From positions 1-22,452 of the forward strand of contig JAKISV010000026.1 of the NCBI GenBank assembly GCA_021648425.1: a stretch of 22,452 nucleotides of DNA, read 5' to 3'. Under the pieces are notes generated by a model. The model made no database searches and was not told the DNA's origin. It saw only the letters and a program-made list of their open reading frames with translations. The DNA comes from Rhizobiaceae bacterium (GTDB taxonomy: Bacteria > Pseudomonadota > Alphaproteobacteria > Rhizobiales > Rhizobiaceae). Shown here in pieces: positions 16,207-22,452 of this stretch (positions are counted from its first letter, which is position 1; each line of letters begins with the position of its first letter). The translations under genes and the position numbers were made by a program.

Positions 16207-16237
16207 TACATAGAACCTCTAGGGGCTGTAGGTTCAA
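16207..16237 (-). promoter_or_regulatory. MerR-family (CadR/PbrR/ZntR-like) promoter-operator of the P-type ATPase
   Basis: On the minus strand, a -35 TTGAAC (16232-16237) and a -10 TATGTA (16207-16212) are held apart by 19 bases. That is the over-long spacer typical of MerR-controlled promoters. The spacer region carries a dyad, GAACCT...AGGTTC, with an 11-base centre (16213-16235). The spacer also has the CTACAG..CTAGAGG core seen in CadR/PbrR/ZntR sites. Transcription would begin about 28 bases before the ATPase ATG. No merR-type gene is in the window, so the regulator must act from elsewhere. Confidence 0.78.
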
Positions 16238-16306
16238 GAGGAAAATATACCGGGATACAAATAGTAGACAGACATCTGGCAACCGCCTCTTGGTCACCAC
16301 AAAAGA

Positions 16307-17407
16307 TCACAGTGAAACCTGAATATCGGGGATTTCCTTTCTCAATGCGGCGATCACAGGTTCAAGCGCAATCACCTGCTCGCTGTGAAAAACACCGGAT
16401 TTCGGATTTGAGGATAACAGTTGACGAATTGTTTCGGCAGCGATGGTTGCGGTCATCAGGGCTTCTTTTTTACCGATTATACCAACTGTATATGAACTGG
16501 AACCATCTGCAGCCCTGCCGGTTGCACGTGCGCCGACGCCGCAGCGGTTTGAGCCAAGGCGTATATTCATGAACAGCCAAATCCCGATTTTTCGCAATAT
16601 ACCGCGACGCAACAGCCGGGCAAGGCCGACGTTGGAAAGTTTCGCAAAAAGCCAGGTCGAAAACCGGTGTTCAAAACGAACCCAGGTGCCAACAGTTGAT
16701 ACGCCCAGCGTGCGAGATATGACATGCTGATCAGAAAAATTGAACCGGTAAGCCGCGTACTCACCTAGTTGTTGAGGCAGGTTGATAGCTATTGATTCGC
16801 CAAGGCTTCGAACAATTTTTTGTTTGGCGTCCTCAGTCACAGTGTATTCGGCATCCAGATTGTCAAAAAACCATTCCACGGCAGCCTTGCCGTGCTGGTC
16901 GCCAAGTCCCAACTCCAACAGTATATCTATACGGTCGGTTTGTTGCATGCCTTTTATGGCCTGTGCTGCAAGCAGGTTTGTCAGCCCTGGCGCCACACCG
17001 ACGCTGAGAATAACTGTCGCATCATTTTCTTTGGCTAAACTGTCGAGTTTTTCCACTTTCGACAGAAATTCGTATTTGGCACTGATATCAACATAGTGAA
17101 CAGAGCGCGACAGGCATCGTTCTACAAACCGCGTGTCGGATTGATCAAGACAGACAAGAACGATTGCAACATCGCTCAACACAGAAAAATCATCTGCGTG
17201 AAAAACATCCAGCGCGCGCCCTTCAGTGCCAAAGCCCGTTTTTGCGGCAGCGACAGTGGCTTTGTCGAGATTTCGGCCGGCAATCACCACGCGGTTGGCA
17301 AACAAAGGAGCCAATTGCCTGGCGATAGTTAAACCAACATGGCCATAACCACCAATGATCATGATTTTTTCGGGTTCGGGTGCTGGTTTTTTGTAATTGT
17401 CGGACAT
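16307..17407 (-). CDS. Saccharopine-dehydrogenase-like NAD(P)-binding protein
   Basis: A 366-residue protein with an N-terminal Rossmann fold. KIMIIGGYGHVGLTIARQL has the nucleotide-binding GGYGHVG at residues 19-25, followed by ISVGVAPGLTNLLA-type sequence. This resembles the saccharopine dehydrogenase/homospermidine synthase-like NAD(P)-binding family. The C-terminal part has no motif that fixes a substrate, and a role in lysine metabolism is not implied. The ATG lacks a clear ribosome site. It is divergent from the channel gene, and its stop codon is 69 bases from the MerR-type promoter of the downstream ATPase gene. The two may therefore be partly co-transcribed, though the ATPase has its own promoter. 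Confidence 0.65.
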   Translation of the reverse strand: MSDNYKKPAPEPEKIMIIGGYGHVGLTIARQLAPLFANRVVIAGRNLDKATVAAAKTGFGTEGRALDVFHADDFSVLSDVAIVLVCLDQSDTRFVERCLSRSVHYVDISAKYEFLSKVEKLDSLAKENDATVILSVGVAPGLTNLLAAQAIKGMQQTDRIDILLELGLGDQHGKAAVEWFFDNLDAEYTVTEDAKQKIVRSLGESIAINLPQQLGEYAAYRFNFSDQHVISRTLGVSTVGTWVRFEHRFSTWLFAKLSNVGLARLLRRGILRKIGIWLFMNIRLGSNRCGVGARATGRAADGSSSYTVGIIGKKEALMTATIAAETIRQLLSSNPKSGVFHSEQVIALEPVIAALRKEIPDIQVSL

Positions 17408-17566
17408 GGTACAAATTTAGTTATCTTTAGAACACAATGCAATTACCAGTGATAATAGCGTTATCGCCAGCAATTCAGCTTCGTCAATTGTAACAGTGGA
17501 CCGGTGGGCGGTTGTGCACTAAATTTATGTCATTGTGTTTGGGTCAATGCCATGATGAGGTAAATA

Positions 17567-18043
17567 ATGGATGAACAAATTTACTATGCAATCGGCATCA
17601 GCATCGTGCTGGTCATCGTCACCACGGCCATATTTTACGAAATATTGTGCATCGTATTGCGCATTGTATCAAAATATGACCCCAGCCCGCGCCCTTTGAT
17701 GTTCTTTTTGGTGCTGACAATATTTTCAGCCCACACTATTGCTATATGGATTTACGGCACAGTTTATTGGGCGCTGGCTAATCTGGCGGGATATGAACCG
17801 CTGATTGGTGTCGCCCGGGATGATTTTTTTGGCTATATCTATTTTTCCGCCGCCACATATTCATCCCTTGGCATCGGTGATATTTTTCCCCAGGGTGCAA
17901 TGCAGTTCATCACCGGCGTTGAAGTGCTCAACGGGCTGATGCTGATTGGCTGGTCGGTAATGTTTACCTATTTCGCCGTTGAAAAATTATGGAATTTTCA
18001 CAGTATCGAGGGGCTGAAATCCGACAAAAATGAAGAGAAATAA
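17567..18043 (+). CDS. Small two-pore-helix-type (Ion_trans_2) potassium-channel-like membrane protein
   Basis: A 158-residue inner-membrane protein with hydrophobic spans at about 8-32, 44-66 and 115-138. A pore loop lies between the second and third (FFGYIYFSAATYSSLGIGDIFP, about 87-108). The filter segment reads TYSSLGIGD where K+ channels usually have TxGYGD or SLGFGD, so an ion channel of the Ion_trans_2 family is likely but strict K+ selectivity is not certain. No regulatory domain such as RCK follows; the tail is short and charged. The ATG is preceded by GATGAGG at a suitable distance. The gene is convergent with clpX, with 21 bases between stop codons. Confidence 0.75.
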   Translation: MDEQIYYAIGISIVLVIVTTAIFYEILCIVLRIVSKYDPSPRPLMFFLVLTIFSAHTIAIWIYGTVYWALANLAGYEPLIGVARDDFFGYIYFSAATYSSLGIGDIFPQGAMQFITGVEVLNGLMLIGWSVMFTYFAVEKLWNFHSIEGLKSDKNEEK

Positions 18044-18064
18044 TCCTGGCAGTCAATAAGACGA

Positions 18065-19339
18065 TCAGGCGCTGACTTCTTTTTCTTCTTCCTTATCGGA
18101 ATAGATATAAAGCGGTCTGGCGTTACCATCGACGACCTCGTCAGAAATCACCACCTCGCCCACTCCTTCAAGACCAGGCAGCTCGAACATGGTATCGAGC
18201 AGGATGGATTCGAGGATTGAACGCAGGCCGCGAGCACCGGTTTTGCGCTCAATGGCGCGCTTGGCGATGGCGGTTAGTGCATCTTCATGGAATGTCAGGG
18301 TGACCTCTTCCATCTCAAACAGACGCTGATATTGTTTTACCATGGCATTTTTAGGCTCGGACAGGATTTTGACCAGCGAATCAATATCAAGGTCTTCGAG
18401 CGTTGCCAGCACAGGAACACGGCCGACAAATTCCGGGATGAGACCAAACTTCAACAAGTCTTCAGGCTCAACCTGACGCAACAGTTCGCCGGTTTTACGA
18501 TCTTCTGGATCCTCCACATGGGCGCCAAATCCAATTGAGGTTTTGCGACCGCGATCAGAGATGATCTTATCCAGACCGGCAAATGCACCGCCGCAGATAA
18601 ACAAGATGTTGGTGGTATCAACCTGCAGGAACTCCTGCTGCGGATGTTTTCTGCCACCTTGCGGAGGGACGGAGGCAACCGTGCCTTCCATGATTTTCAG
18701 CAAAGCCTGCTGAACGCCTTCGCCTGACACATCACGGGTGATGGACGGGTTATCGGTTTTACGGGTGATTTTGTCGACTTCGTCTATATAGACGATACCG
18801 CGCTGGGCGCGTTCGACATTATATTCAGCCGATTGCAGCAGCTTGAGAATAATGTTTTCCACATCTTCACCGACATAACCCGCTTCCGTCAGCGTGGTGG
18901 CATCGGCCATGGTGAAAGGCACATCAAGAATTCTGGCGAGCGTTTGCGCCAACAAAGTTTTACCGCACCCGGTGGGGCCAATCAGCATGATGTTGGATTT
19001 TGCAAGTTCCACATCGTCATTTTTTGTGGCGTGGTCGAGGCGTTTATAATGATTGTGGACAGCAACGGACAATACCCGTTTGGCATAGGGCTGGCCGATT
19101 ACATAATCATCCAGCACATCCATAATATCTTGAGGTGTGGGAGAGCTGTCGCCGGACTTGATTGCGGATGATTTGTTTTCTTCGCGGATAATATCCATGC
19201 ACAGTTCAACACATTCATCACAGATGAATACAGTTGGACCGGCAATCAGCTTGCGAACTTCATGCTGGCTCTTGCCGCAAAATGAGCAATAAAGCGTATT
19301 CTTGCTATCACCGCCGCCGCTGTTTGAAACCTTGCTCAT
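18065..19339 (-). CDS. clpX: ATP-dependent Clp protease ATP-binding subunit ClpX
   Basis: The AAA+ unfoldase (424 residues) recognises tagged substrates and feeds them into ClpP. The N-terminal zinc-binding domain has Cys18, Cys21, Cys40 and Cys43. Walker A GPTGCGKT is at 121-128 and Walker B IVYIDEVDK at 182-190. The ClpP-docking IGF loop is at 269-271. The ATG has a good ribosome site (GAGGAT). It follows clpP in the same direction after a 178-base gap. A palindrome close to the start codon is listed separately. In Alphaproteobacteria ClpXP also controls cell-cycle regulators, though no such target is seen here. Confidence 0.98.
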   Translation of the reverse strand: MSKVSNSGGGDSKNTLYCSFCGKSQHEVRKLIAGPTVFICDECVELCMDIIREENKSSAIKSGDSSPTPQDIMDVLDDYVIGQPYAKRVLSVAVHNHYKRLDHATKNDDVELAKSNIMLIGPTGCGKTLLAQTLARILDVPFTMADATTLTEAGYVGEDVENIILKLLQSAEYNVERAQRGIVYIDEVDKITRKTDNPSITRDVSGEGVQQALLKIMEGTVASVPPQGGRKHPQQEFLQVDTTNILFICGGAFAGLDKIISDRGRKTSIGFGAHVEDPEDRKTGELLRQVEPEDLLKFGLIPEFVGRVPVLATLEDLDIDSLVKILSEPKNAMVKQYQRLFEMEEVTLTFHEDALTAIAKRAIERKTGARGLRSILESILLDTMFELPGLEGVGEVVISDEVVDGNARPLYIYSDKEEEKEVSA

Positions 19340-19365
19340 TCGTAATCCTCAGCTTTTTATTCCCT

Positions 19366-19383
19366 CTTCAACCAACGTTGAAG
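19366..19383. repeat. Palindrome in the clpX 5' region
   Basis: CTTCAAC and GTTGAAG form 7-bp inverted arms around a 4-base spacer, 26 bases upstream of the clpX ATG. In the clpX transcript it would be a small hairpin just before the ribosome site; in DNA it could be a protein-binding dyad. I do not recognise a known operator. Confidence 0.4.
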
Positions 19384-19517
19384 TTCCAATGGCTGTCCAA
19401 ATCAACACATATCAGCACATTTATTGATTCTTGGCATGTGATTGTACGGGTGTAAACCTGTAGAATGACTTAATAGCTGTACAAATACGTGACATTTTGC
19501 CAACAAAGTTAAGATAA

Positions 19518-20147
19518 TCAGTCGTTATCTTCCTCGGTTTCCGGCCTTTTTTCGACCACCTCATCAATCAATCCAAATTCTTTAGCTTCCTTGGCATTCA
19601 TAAAATGATCACGGTCAAGGGTAGCTTCGACGGTGTCATAATCCTGGCCGGTATGTTCAACATAGACTTCATTGAGTCGTTTTTTCATTTTCATGATGTC
19701 TTCGGCATGGCGCTGAATATCTGAAGCCTGGCCCTGAAATCCGCCGGAAGGCTGATGCAGCATGATGCGGGCATTGGGCAAAGCAAAGCGCATATCCTTA
19801 TGGCCCGCAGTTAGCAGGAGTGAGCCCATAGAGGCAGCCTGCCCCATGCATAAGGTAGACACCGGTGGCCTGATAAACTGCATCGTATCATAAATTCCCA
19901 TGCCCGAAGTAACCACGCCGCCGGGGGAATTTATATAAAGGTGAACTTCCTTCTTGGGATTTTCCGCTTCCAGGAACAACAATTGCGCGCTGACCAGCAT
20001 CGCCATGCCGTCCTCAATCGGTCCGGTAATGAAAATTATCCGTTCCTTCAGCAGACGGGAAAATATGTCATAGGAGCGCTCGCCGCGATTGGTCTGTTCG
20101 ACCACCATCGGCACAAGGTTCATATAGGTTTCAACTGGATCTTTCAT
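19518..20147 (-). CDS. clpP: ATP-dependent Clp protease proteolytic subunit ClpP
   Basis: The serine peptidase (209 residues) forms the 14-subunit barrel that degrades proteins unfolded by ClpX or ClpA. The catalytic triad is Ser106 (MGQAASMGS), His131 (MLHQPSGG) and Asp180 (LDRDHFM), with the normal spacing of 25 and 49 residues. It starts MKDPVETYMNLVPMVVEQTNRGERS, which is close to the usual alphaproteobacterial N-terminus, so the ATG at 20145-20147 is kept despite a weak ribosome site. It is upstream of clpX in the standard order. The 178-base gap and the long region upstream suggest separate promoters. Confidence 0.98.
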   Translation of the reverse strand: MKDPVETYMNLVPMVVEQTNRGERSYDIFSRLLKERIIFITGPIEDGMAMLVSAQLLFLEAENPKKEVHLYINSPGGVVTSGMGIYDTMQFIRPPVSTLCMGQAASMGSLLLTAGHKDMRFALPNARIMLHQPSGGFQGQASDIQRHAEDIMKMKKRLNEVYVEHTGQDYDTVEATLDRDHFMNAKEAKEFGLIDEVVEKRPETEEDND

Positions 20148-20460
20148 CTTGCGGATGGCTTTCTATTGGGAGTTTGCTTTTGACATGAATGTTGGCGCTT
20201 GATGCACGACATGAAAGTGCAAGGCACGCCGGTTTCGAATCTGATATCGCAGACAAACATAGGTCAGGTGAAGAATGGATTAAAGGGTTGATAAAAAAAA
20301 TGATGGGCCAGAATGCCCGATTTTCAACATTCTCATACCATTAGCAGAGAAAATTGACCCAATGGGGCTTTATTTATCAAAAGCCACAATGCAAACTACA
20401 ACTATTGCGCTAAATTGTGTATTTGTTAACCTGCAACCTCTAATATATTTCCAGGTGATA

Positions 20461-20480
20461 TATTTGCGAATTTGCAAATA
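20461..20480. repeat. Near-perfect 20-base palindrome
   Basis: TATTTGCGAATTTGCAAATA reads the same on both strands at 18 of 20 positions. It is A/T-rich with repeated TTTGC motifs. It could be a protein-binding dyad or a repeat boundary. Nothing in the neighbouring genes identifies a regulator. Confidence 0.5.
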
Positions 20481-20663
20481 AGGGGCAATGAATTCCTAGT
20501 CCATATTCTTAAACCTGACCCGGTTGCGTGAAGCAGATCATACTGTTTTATTCTTCGCACTGCGGCCAGCCTTTGGAATGAGGGAATTTGGAATTTGCTC
20601 CCAACAGGCACCCTGTCAAAGGGTGTGGGGAGCGGCAGTCTCGGCCAGAGTGTCGTTCTTCTG

Positions 20664-20702
20664 GCAGCTGCGCGATGTGCGTGTGGGCCATCGTGCAGCT
20701 GC
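20664..20702 (+). repeat. 14-bp hairpin downstream of the histidine phosphatase
   Basis: Bases 20664-20677 pair with 20689-20702, leaving an 11-base loop. The one non-standard position (20672 with 20694) is a G-U pair in plus-strand RNA but C-A on the minus strand. It lies 28 bases past the stop of the minus-strand phosphatase gene yet lacks a U-tract, and its pairing favours plus-strand RNA. Termination of the phosphatase gene is therefore only one option. Confidence 0.5.
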
Positions 20703-20730
20703 TGTTTATTGACCGGATTAAAACCCTTTA

Positions 20731-21291
20731 TCAAAGATCGGTTCGGCGCCACATACCACCCTGCCCCAGAGGCGGGTCATGGCGCACCGGCGCACAGTTT
20801 TGCAAGGGAGACTGCTGACTTTCAGGCAAGCCTTTTTTTGCCGGCAGATAAGAGCCGCCATGGGCCACTATCAGTACCGGGCCGGGATGGGTAATGGCAT
20901 GATTTATGGCTTTGGCGCAACGCGCGATAAATTGTTCCAGCGGCTCAATATCGCCAGGTACATTAGTGCTGTCACCAACAAGCCAATTCGATATCCAGGG
21001 ATAGGAAGTGGTGCCCTCCAGCGAACCAAAATTACATTCGCGCAGATCATCAATTTCGACAATCGGAACATCCAGTGTTTCGTTTATAACTTCAGCGGTT
21101 TTGCGCGCGCGCAACATCGGGCTGCAACAAATGGTCGAGATCGCGATACCCGAAAGTATCTCTTTTGCCAGATTGGCCTGGGCAATACCGGTTTCATTTA
21201 AAGGTATGTCAGTTTTTCCCTGTAATTTTCCAATCATATTCCAATCGGTTTCGCCATGGCGAATATAGTAAAACTGTTTGTGGTCGATCAT
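20731..21291 (-). CDS. Histidine phosphatase family protein (phosphoglycerate-mutase-like)
   Basis: A 186-residue cytosolic phosphatase of the histidine phosphatase (branch 1) superfamily. The phospho-acceptor motif RHGETDWN begins at residue 11 (His12). Supporting residues include Arg61-type SPMLRARKTAE (58-67), Glu85 in LRECNFGSLEG, and the second catalytic His144 in VLIVAHGG. The C-terminus (QNCAPVRHDPP...) matches the expected end of the family, so the protein looks complete. The substrate is not determined; members act on phosphosugars, nucleotides or small metabolites. It starts 32 bases after the upstream secreted-protein gene and may share its transcript. The ATG has a weak ribosome site. 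Confidence 0.85.
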   Translation of the reverse strand: MIDHKQFYYIRHGETDWNMIGKLQGKTDIPLNETGIAQANLAKEILSGIAISTICCSPMLRARKTAEVINETLDVPIVEIDDLRECNFGSLEGTTSYPWISNWLVGDSTNVPGDIEPLEQFIARCAKAINHAITHPGPVLIVAHGGSYLPAKKGLPESQQSPLQNCAPVRHDPPLGQGGMWRRTDL

Positions 21292-21323
21292 TTGCTAACT
21301 TCATTTATTTGAGGGAAATAGAT

Positions 21324-22070
21324 TTATTTGCTGGTATTGAGGGTGAGGAAAATTCGATATGAGTTTATCTGATCATCGCCCTCCCCCTCGCAGGTCAGTG
21401 AAAACAAACTGAATTTACCAATGTTGGCAAAATAGGGCTGCACCAGGCAACCGGAGATATTCTTGTAATAGGATTCTTCACTGAACTCCAGCGGGTCAAC
21501 GCGGCTATTGTCATCAGGCATAATTTCCATAGTCGGATCAAGGCTGGATGAGATACGTTGCAGCACAAAGGAAACCGGCAGAATATTTGTGATTGAATTA
21601 TCATCATTTTTTTTCATCAACCCTTGTTCAGTCAGAAAATATTCAGTCGAGAGAACAGGAAATTTGTATTCTTTGTTCCAATCGGTTTTGGGCGATAATA
21701 AAACCGGTGCTGCTTGTTTTTCACTAAATAGCTCAAAAGGATTTATGATATTATCAAGGCTGGATTTGAGGCAATCGCTCAGGCATTCTTCAACCGTCTC
21801 TTCATAAGTACTGCCGAGGGGCCAGTGATCTTCCACCTTGCCGGTTTTGAGGTTCTGGGAAATCAGAAACCGCGTTATGGCACTGGTATAATAACTGCCC
21901 TGATTATCGGACAGGTTACGAAACAAAAACAGGTGGGTTTTGTTTGCCGCTACGGGAGTGTCATTCAAGCTGACATATCTTGGCGGCGTTGCCTGGGCGA
22001 GATTAATTAAAATTAGTGCCAGCAGCAAAGAGACCGTAAGAAACAAACCTGTTTTTAGATAAAGGGCCAT
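21324..22070 (-). CDS. Predicted secreted protein of unknown function
   Basis: A 248-residue protein I do not recognise. Residues 1-27 form a signal peptide (hydrophobic LFLTVSLLLALILINL, then AQA before TPP at 28), so it is likely exported to the periplasm. The mature part has four cysteines (96, 100, 208, 227) and could form two disulfides. No catalytic motif or further membrane span is seen. GGGAG sits directly against the ATG with almost no spacing, which would give poor initiation unless a different start is used; no better start is visible. It is flanked by the VOC protein (55 bases upstream) and the phosphatase (32 bases downstream) on the same strand. Confidence 0.7.
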   Translation of the reverse strand: MALYLKTGLFLTVSLLLALILINLAQATPPRYVSLNDTPVAANKTHLFLFRNLSDNQGSYYTSAITRFLISQNLKTGKVEDHWPLGSTYEETVEECLSDCLKSSLDNIINPFELFSEKQAAPVLLSPKTDWNKEYKFPVLSTEYFLTEQGLMKKNDDNSITNILPVSFVLQRISSSLDPTMEIMPDDNSRVDPLEFSEESYYKNISGCLVQPYFANIGKFSLFSLTCEGEGDDQINSYRIFLTLNTSK

Positions 22071-22125
22071 CTCCCACTACTAGCCAACCCGCGCAATAAA
22101 ATCCATTGCCACAAGGTGAATATCT

Positions 22126-22452
22126 CTACCGCAACGACAAAGGATGATCTAAATTCAGTTGCAACAGGTCCCAGCGGTTACCGTAAAGATCTTCAAATAC
22201 GGCTACCATGCCATAGTCGCGCTGTTTGGGTTCACGTACAAACTTGATTCCCTTCTCGCGCATTTCATTATAATCGCGCCAGAAATCATCGCTGTTGAGG
22301 AAAAGAAATACACGTCCGCCCGCCTGATTGCCGACAAAAGACTTTTGCTCAGGTTTTGAAGCACGCGCCAGCAGGAGCGTTGTGCCGTTTGAACCAGGTG
22401 GTGCCACGACCACCCAGCGTTTATCCTGCTCAGGCTGATAACTATCCTCAAT
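22126..22452 (-). CDS. VOC (glyoxalase/bleomycin-resistance/dioxygenase) family protein, partial
   Basis: The 5' end lies beyond the right edge of the window. The visible 108 codons run in frame to the last base, so the GTG at 22411-22413 is only an internal codon. The sequence RWVVVAPPGS..TTLLLARA, then GGRVFLFLNSDDFWRDYNEMREKGIKFVREP, then GMVAVFEDLYGNRWDLLQ is typical of a glyoxalase-like VOC fold. The Glu in VFEDLYGNRWDLLQ is the usual metal ligand position region. The substrate is unknown; many such proteins act on small electrophiles or are uncharacterised. It ends 55 bases before the secreted protein gene. Confidence 0.85.
   Translation of the reverse strand: MEDSYQPEQDKRWVVVAPPGSNGTTLLLARASKPEQKSFVGNQAGGRVFLFLNSDDFWRDYNEMREKGIKFVREPKQRDYGMVAVFEDLYGNRWDLLQLNLDHPLSLR

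Larger units (their letters stand above)
20148..20730. other. Longest gene-free stretch: clpP upstream region and a structured segment
   Basis: No believable gene is seen. The right-hand part (20148-20425), read on the minus strand, is the clpP leader and promoter zone and is A/T-rich. A CCCCAT element at 20362-20367 resembles a heat-shock -10, but its -35 partner is weak. The remainder (20426-20720) has a different texture: a near-perfect 20-base palindrome, a CACCC/GGGTG hairpin and a 14-bp hairpin. The minus-strand frame at 20426-20752 runs through all of this and into the phosphatase gene, and its composition does not look like a protein. A dispersed repeat or noncoding RNA is possible. 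Confidence 0.5.

Noticed and set aside
20226..20250. TTCGAAT loop resembling a tRNA T-arm
   Set aside because: The flanking five bases do not pair, and no acceptor or anticodon arm is present.
20362..20389. Possible heat-shock (sigma-32) promoter upstream of clpP
   Set aside because: The CCCCAT -10 is good, but the only spaced -35 (TTGTGG) is poor, so I do not call it as a feature.
20426..20752. 108-codon minus-strand open frame after the phosphatase gene
   Set aside because: It overlaps the end of the phosphatase gene and spans palindromes and hairpins; the composition is not protein-like. The DNA itself was kept as a structured region.

Overview
The window looks like chromosomal DNA of an alphaproteobacterium with moderate GC, probably of the Hyphomicrobiales (Rhizobiales) type. 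This is inferred from gene content and order: ClpP-ClpX and Lon-HU blocks, a fused malic enzyme/phosphotransacetylase, and a two-subunit NAD-linked formate dehydrogenase whose beta subunit is a NuoE-NuoF fusion, as in Methylobacterium Fdh1. I see no phage, insertion sequence, CRISPR array, rRNA or tRNA. Most of the window is ordinary core and metabolic DNA, read mainly from the minus strand.

Layout. (1) 1-274: gene-free, with an 18-bp perfect REP-like palindrome. (2) 275-6563, minus strand: a one-carbon operon in the order fhs, fused fdhB, an unlisted 37-residue membrane microprotein, fdhA. A 40-nt structured RNA candidate lies in the fhs leader. (3) 6705-9005: NADP-malic enzyme. (4) 9229-12160: lon followed by hup, with a perfect intrinsic terminator after hup. 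(5) 12441-18043: a mixed block of five genes on both strands: an SDR oxidoreductase, a ferric-reductase-like haem membrane protein, a Zn/Cd/Pb P1B-ATPase, a saccharopine-dehydrogenase-like protein and a small K+-channel-like protein. It sits between the lon-hup block and clpP-clpX, which are usually adjacent in related bacteria. (6) 18065-20147: clpX and clpP. (7) 20148-20730: the largest gene-free stretch, with palindromes and a 14-bp hairpin. (8) 20731-22452: a histidine phosphatase, a secreted protein of unknown function and a VOC-family protein that runs off the right edge, all on the minus strand and closely spaced.

How the genes work together. Fhs interconverts formate and 10-formyl-tetrahydrofolate with ATP. 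The FdhAB complex oxidises formate to CO2 and makes NADH. Co-transcription would let folate-bound one-carbon units be burned for ATP and NADH, or formate be assimilated. ClpXP and Lon are the main ATP-dependent cytosolic proteases. The P-type ATPase is preceded by a textbook MerR-family promoter with a 19-bp spacer and a dyad, so it is probably induced by divalent metals through a regulator encoded elsewhere.

The most interesting items are the membrane microprotein inside the formate dehydrogenase operon, the structured fhs leader, the MerR-type operator, and the unexplained structured region at 20426-20720. None of these amounts to a clearly new multi-gene system.
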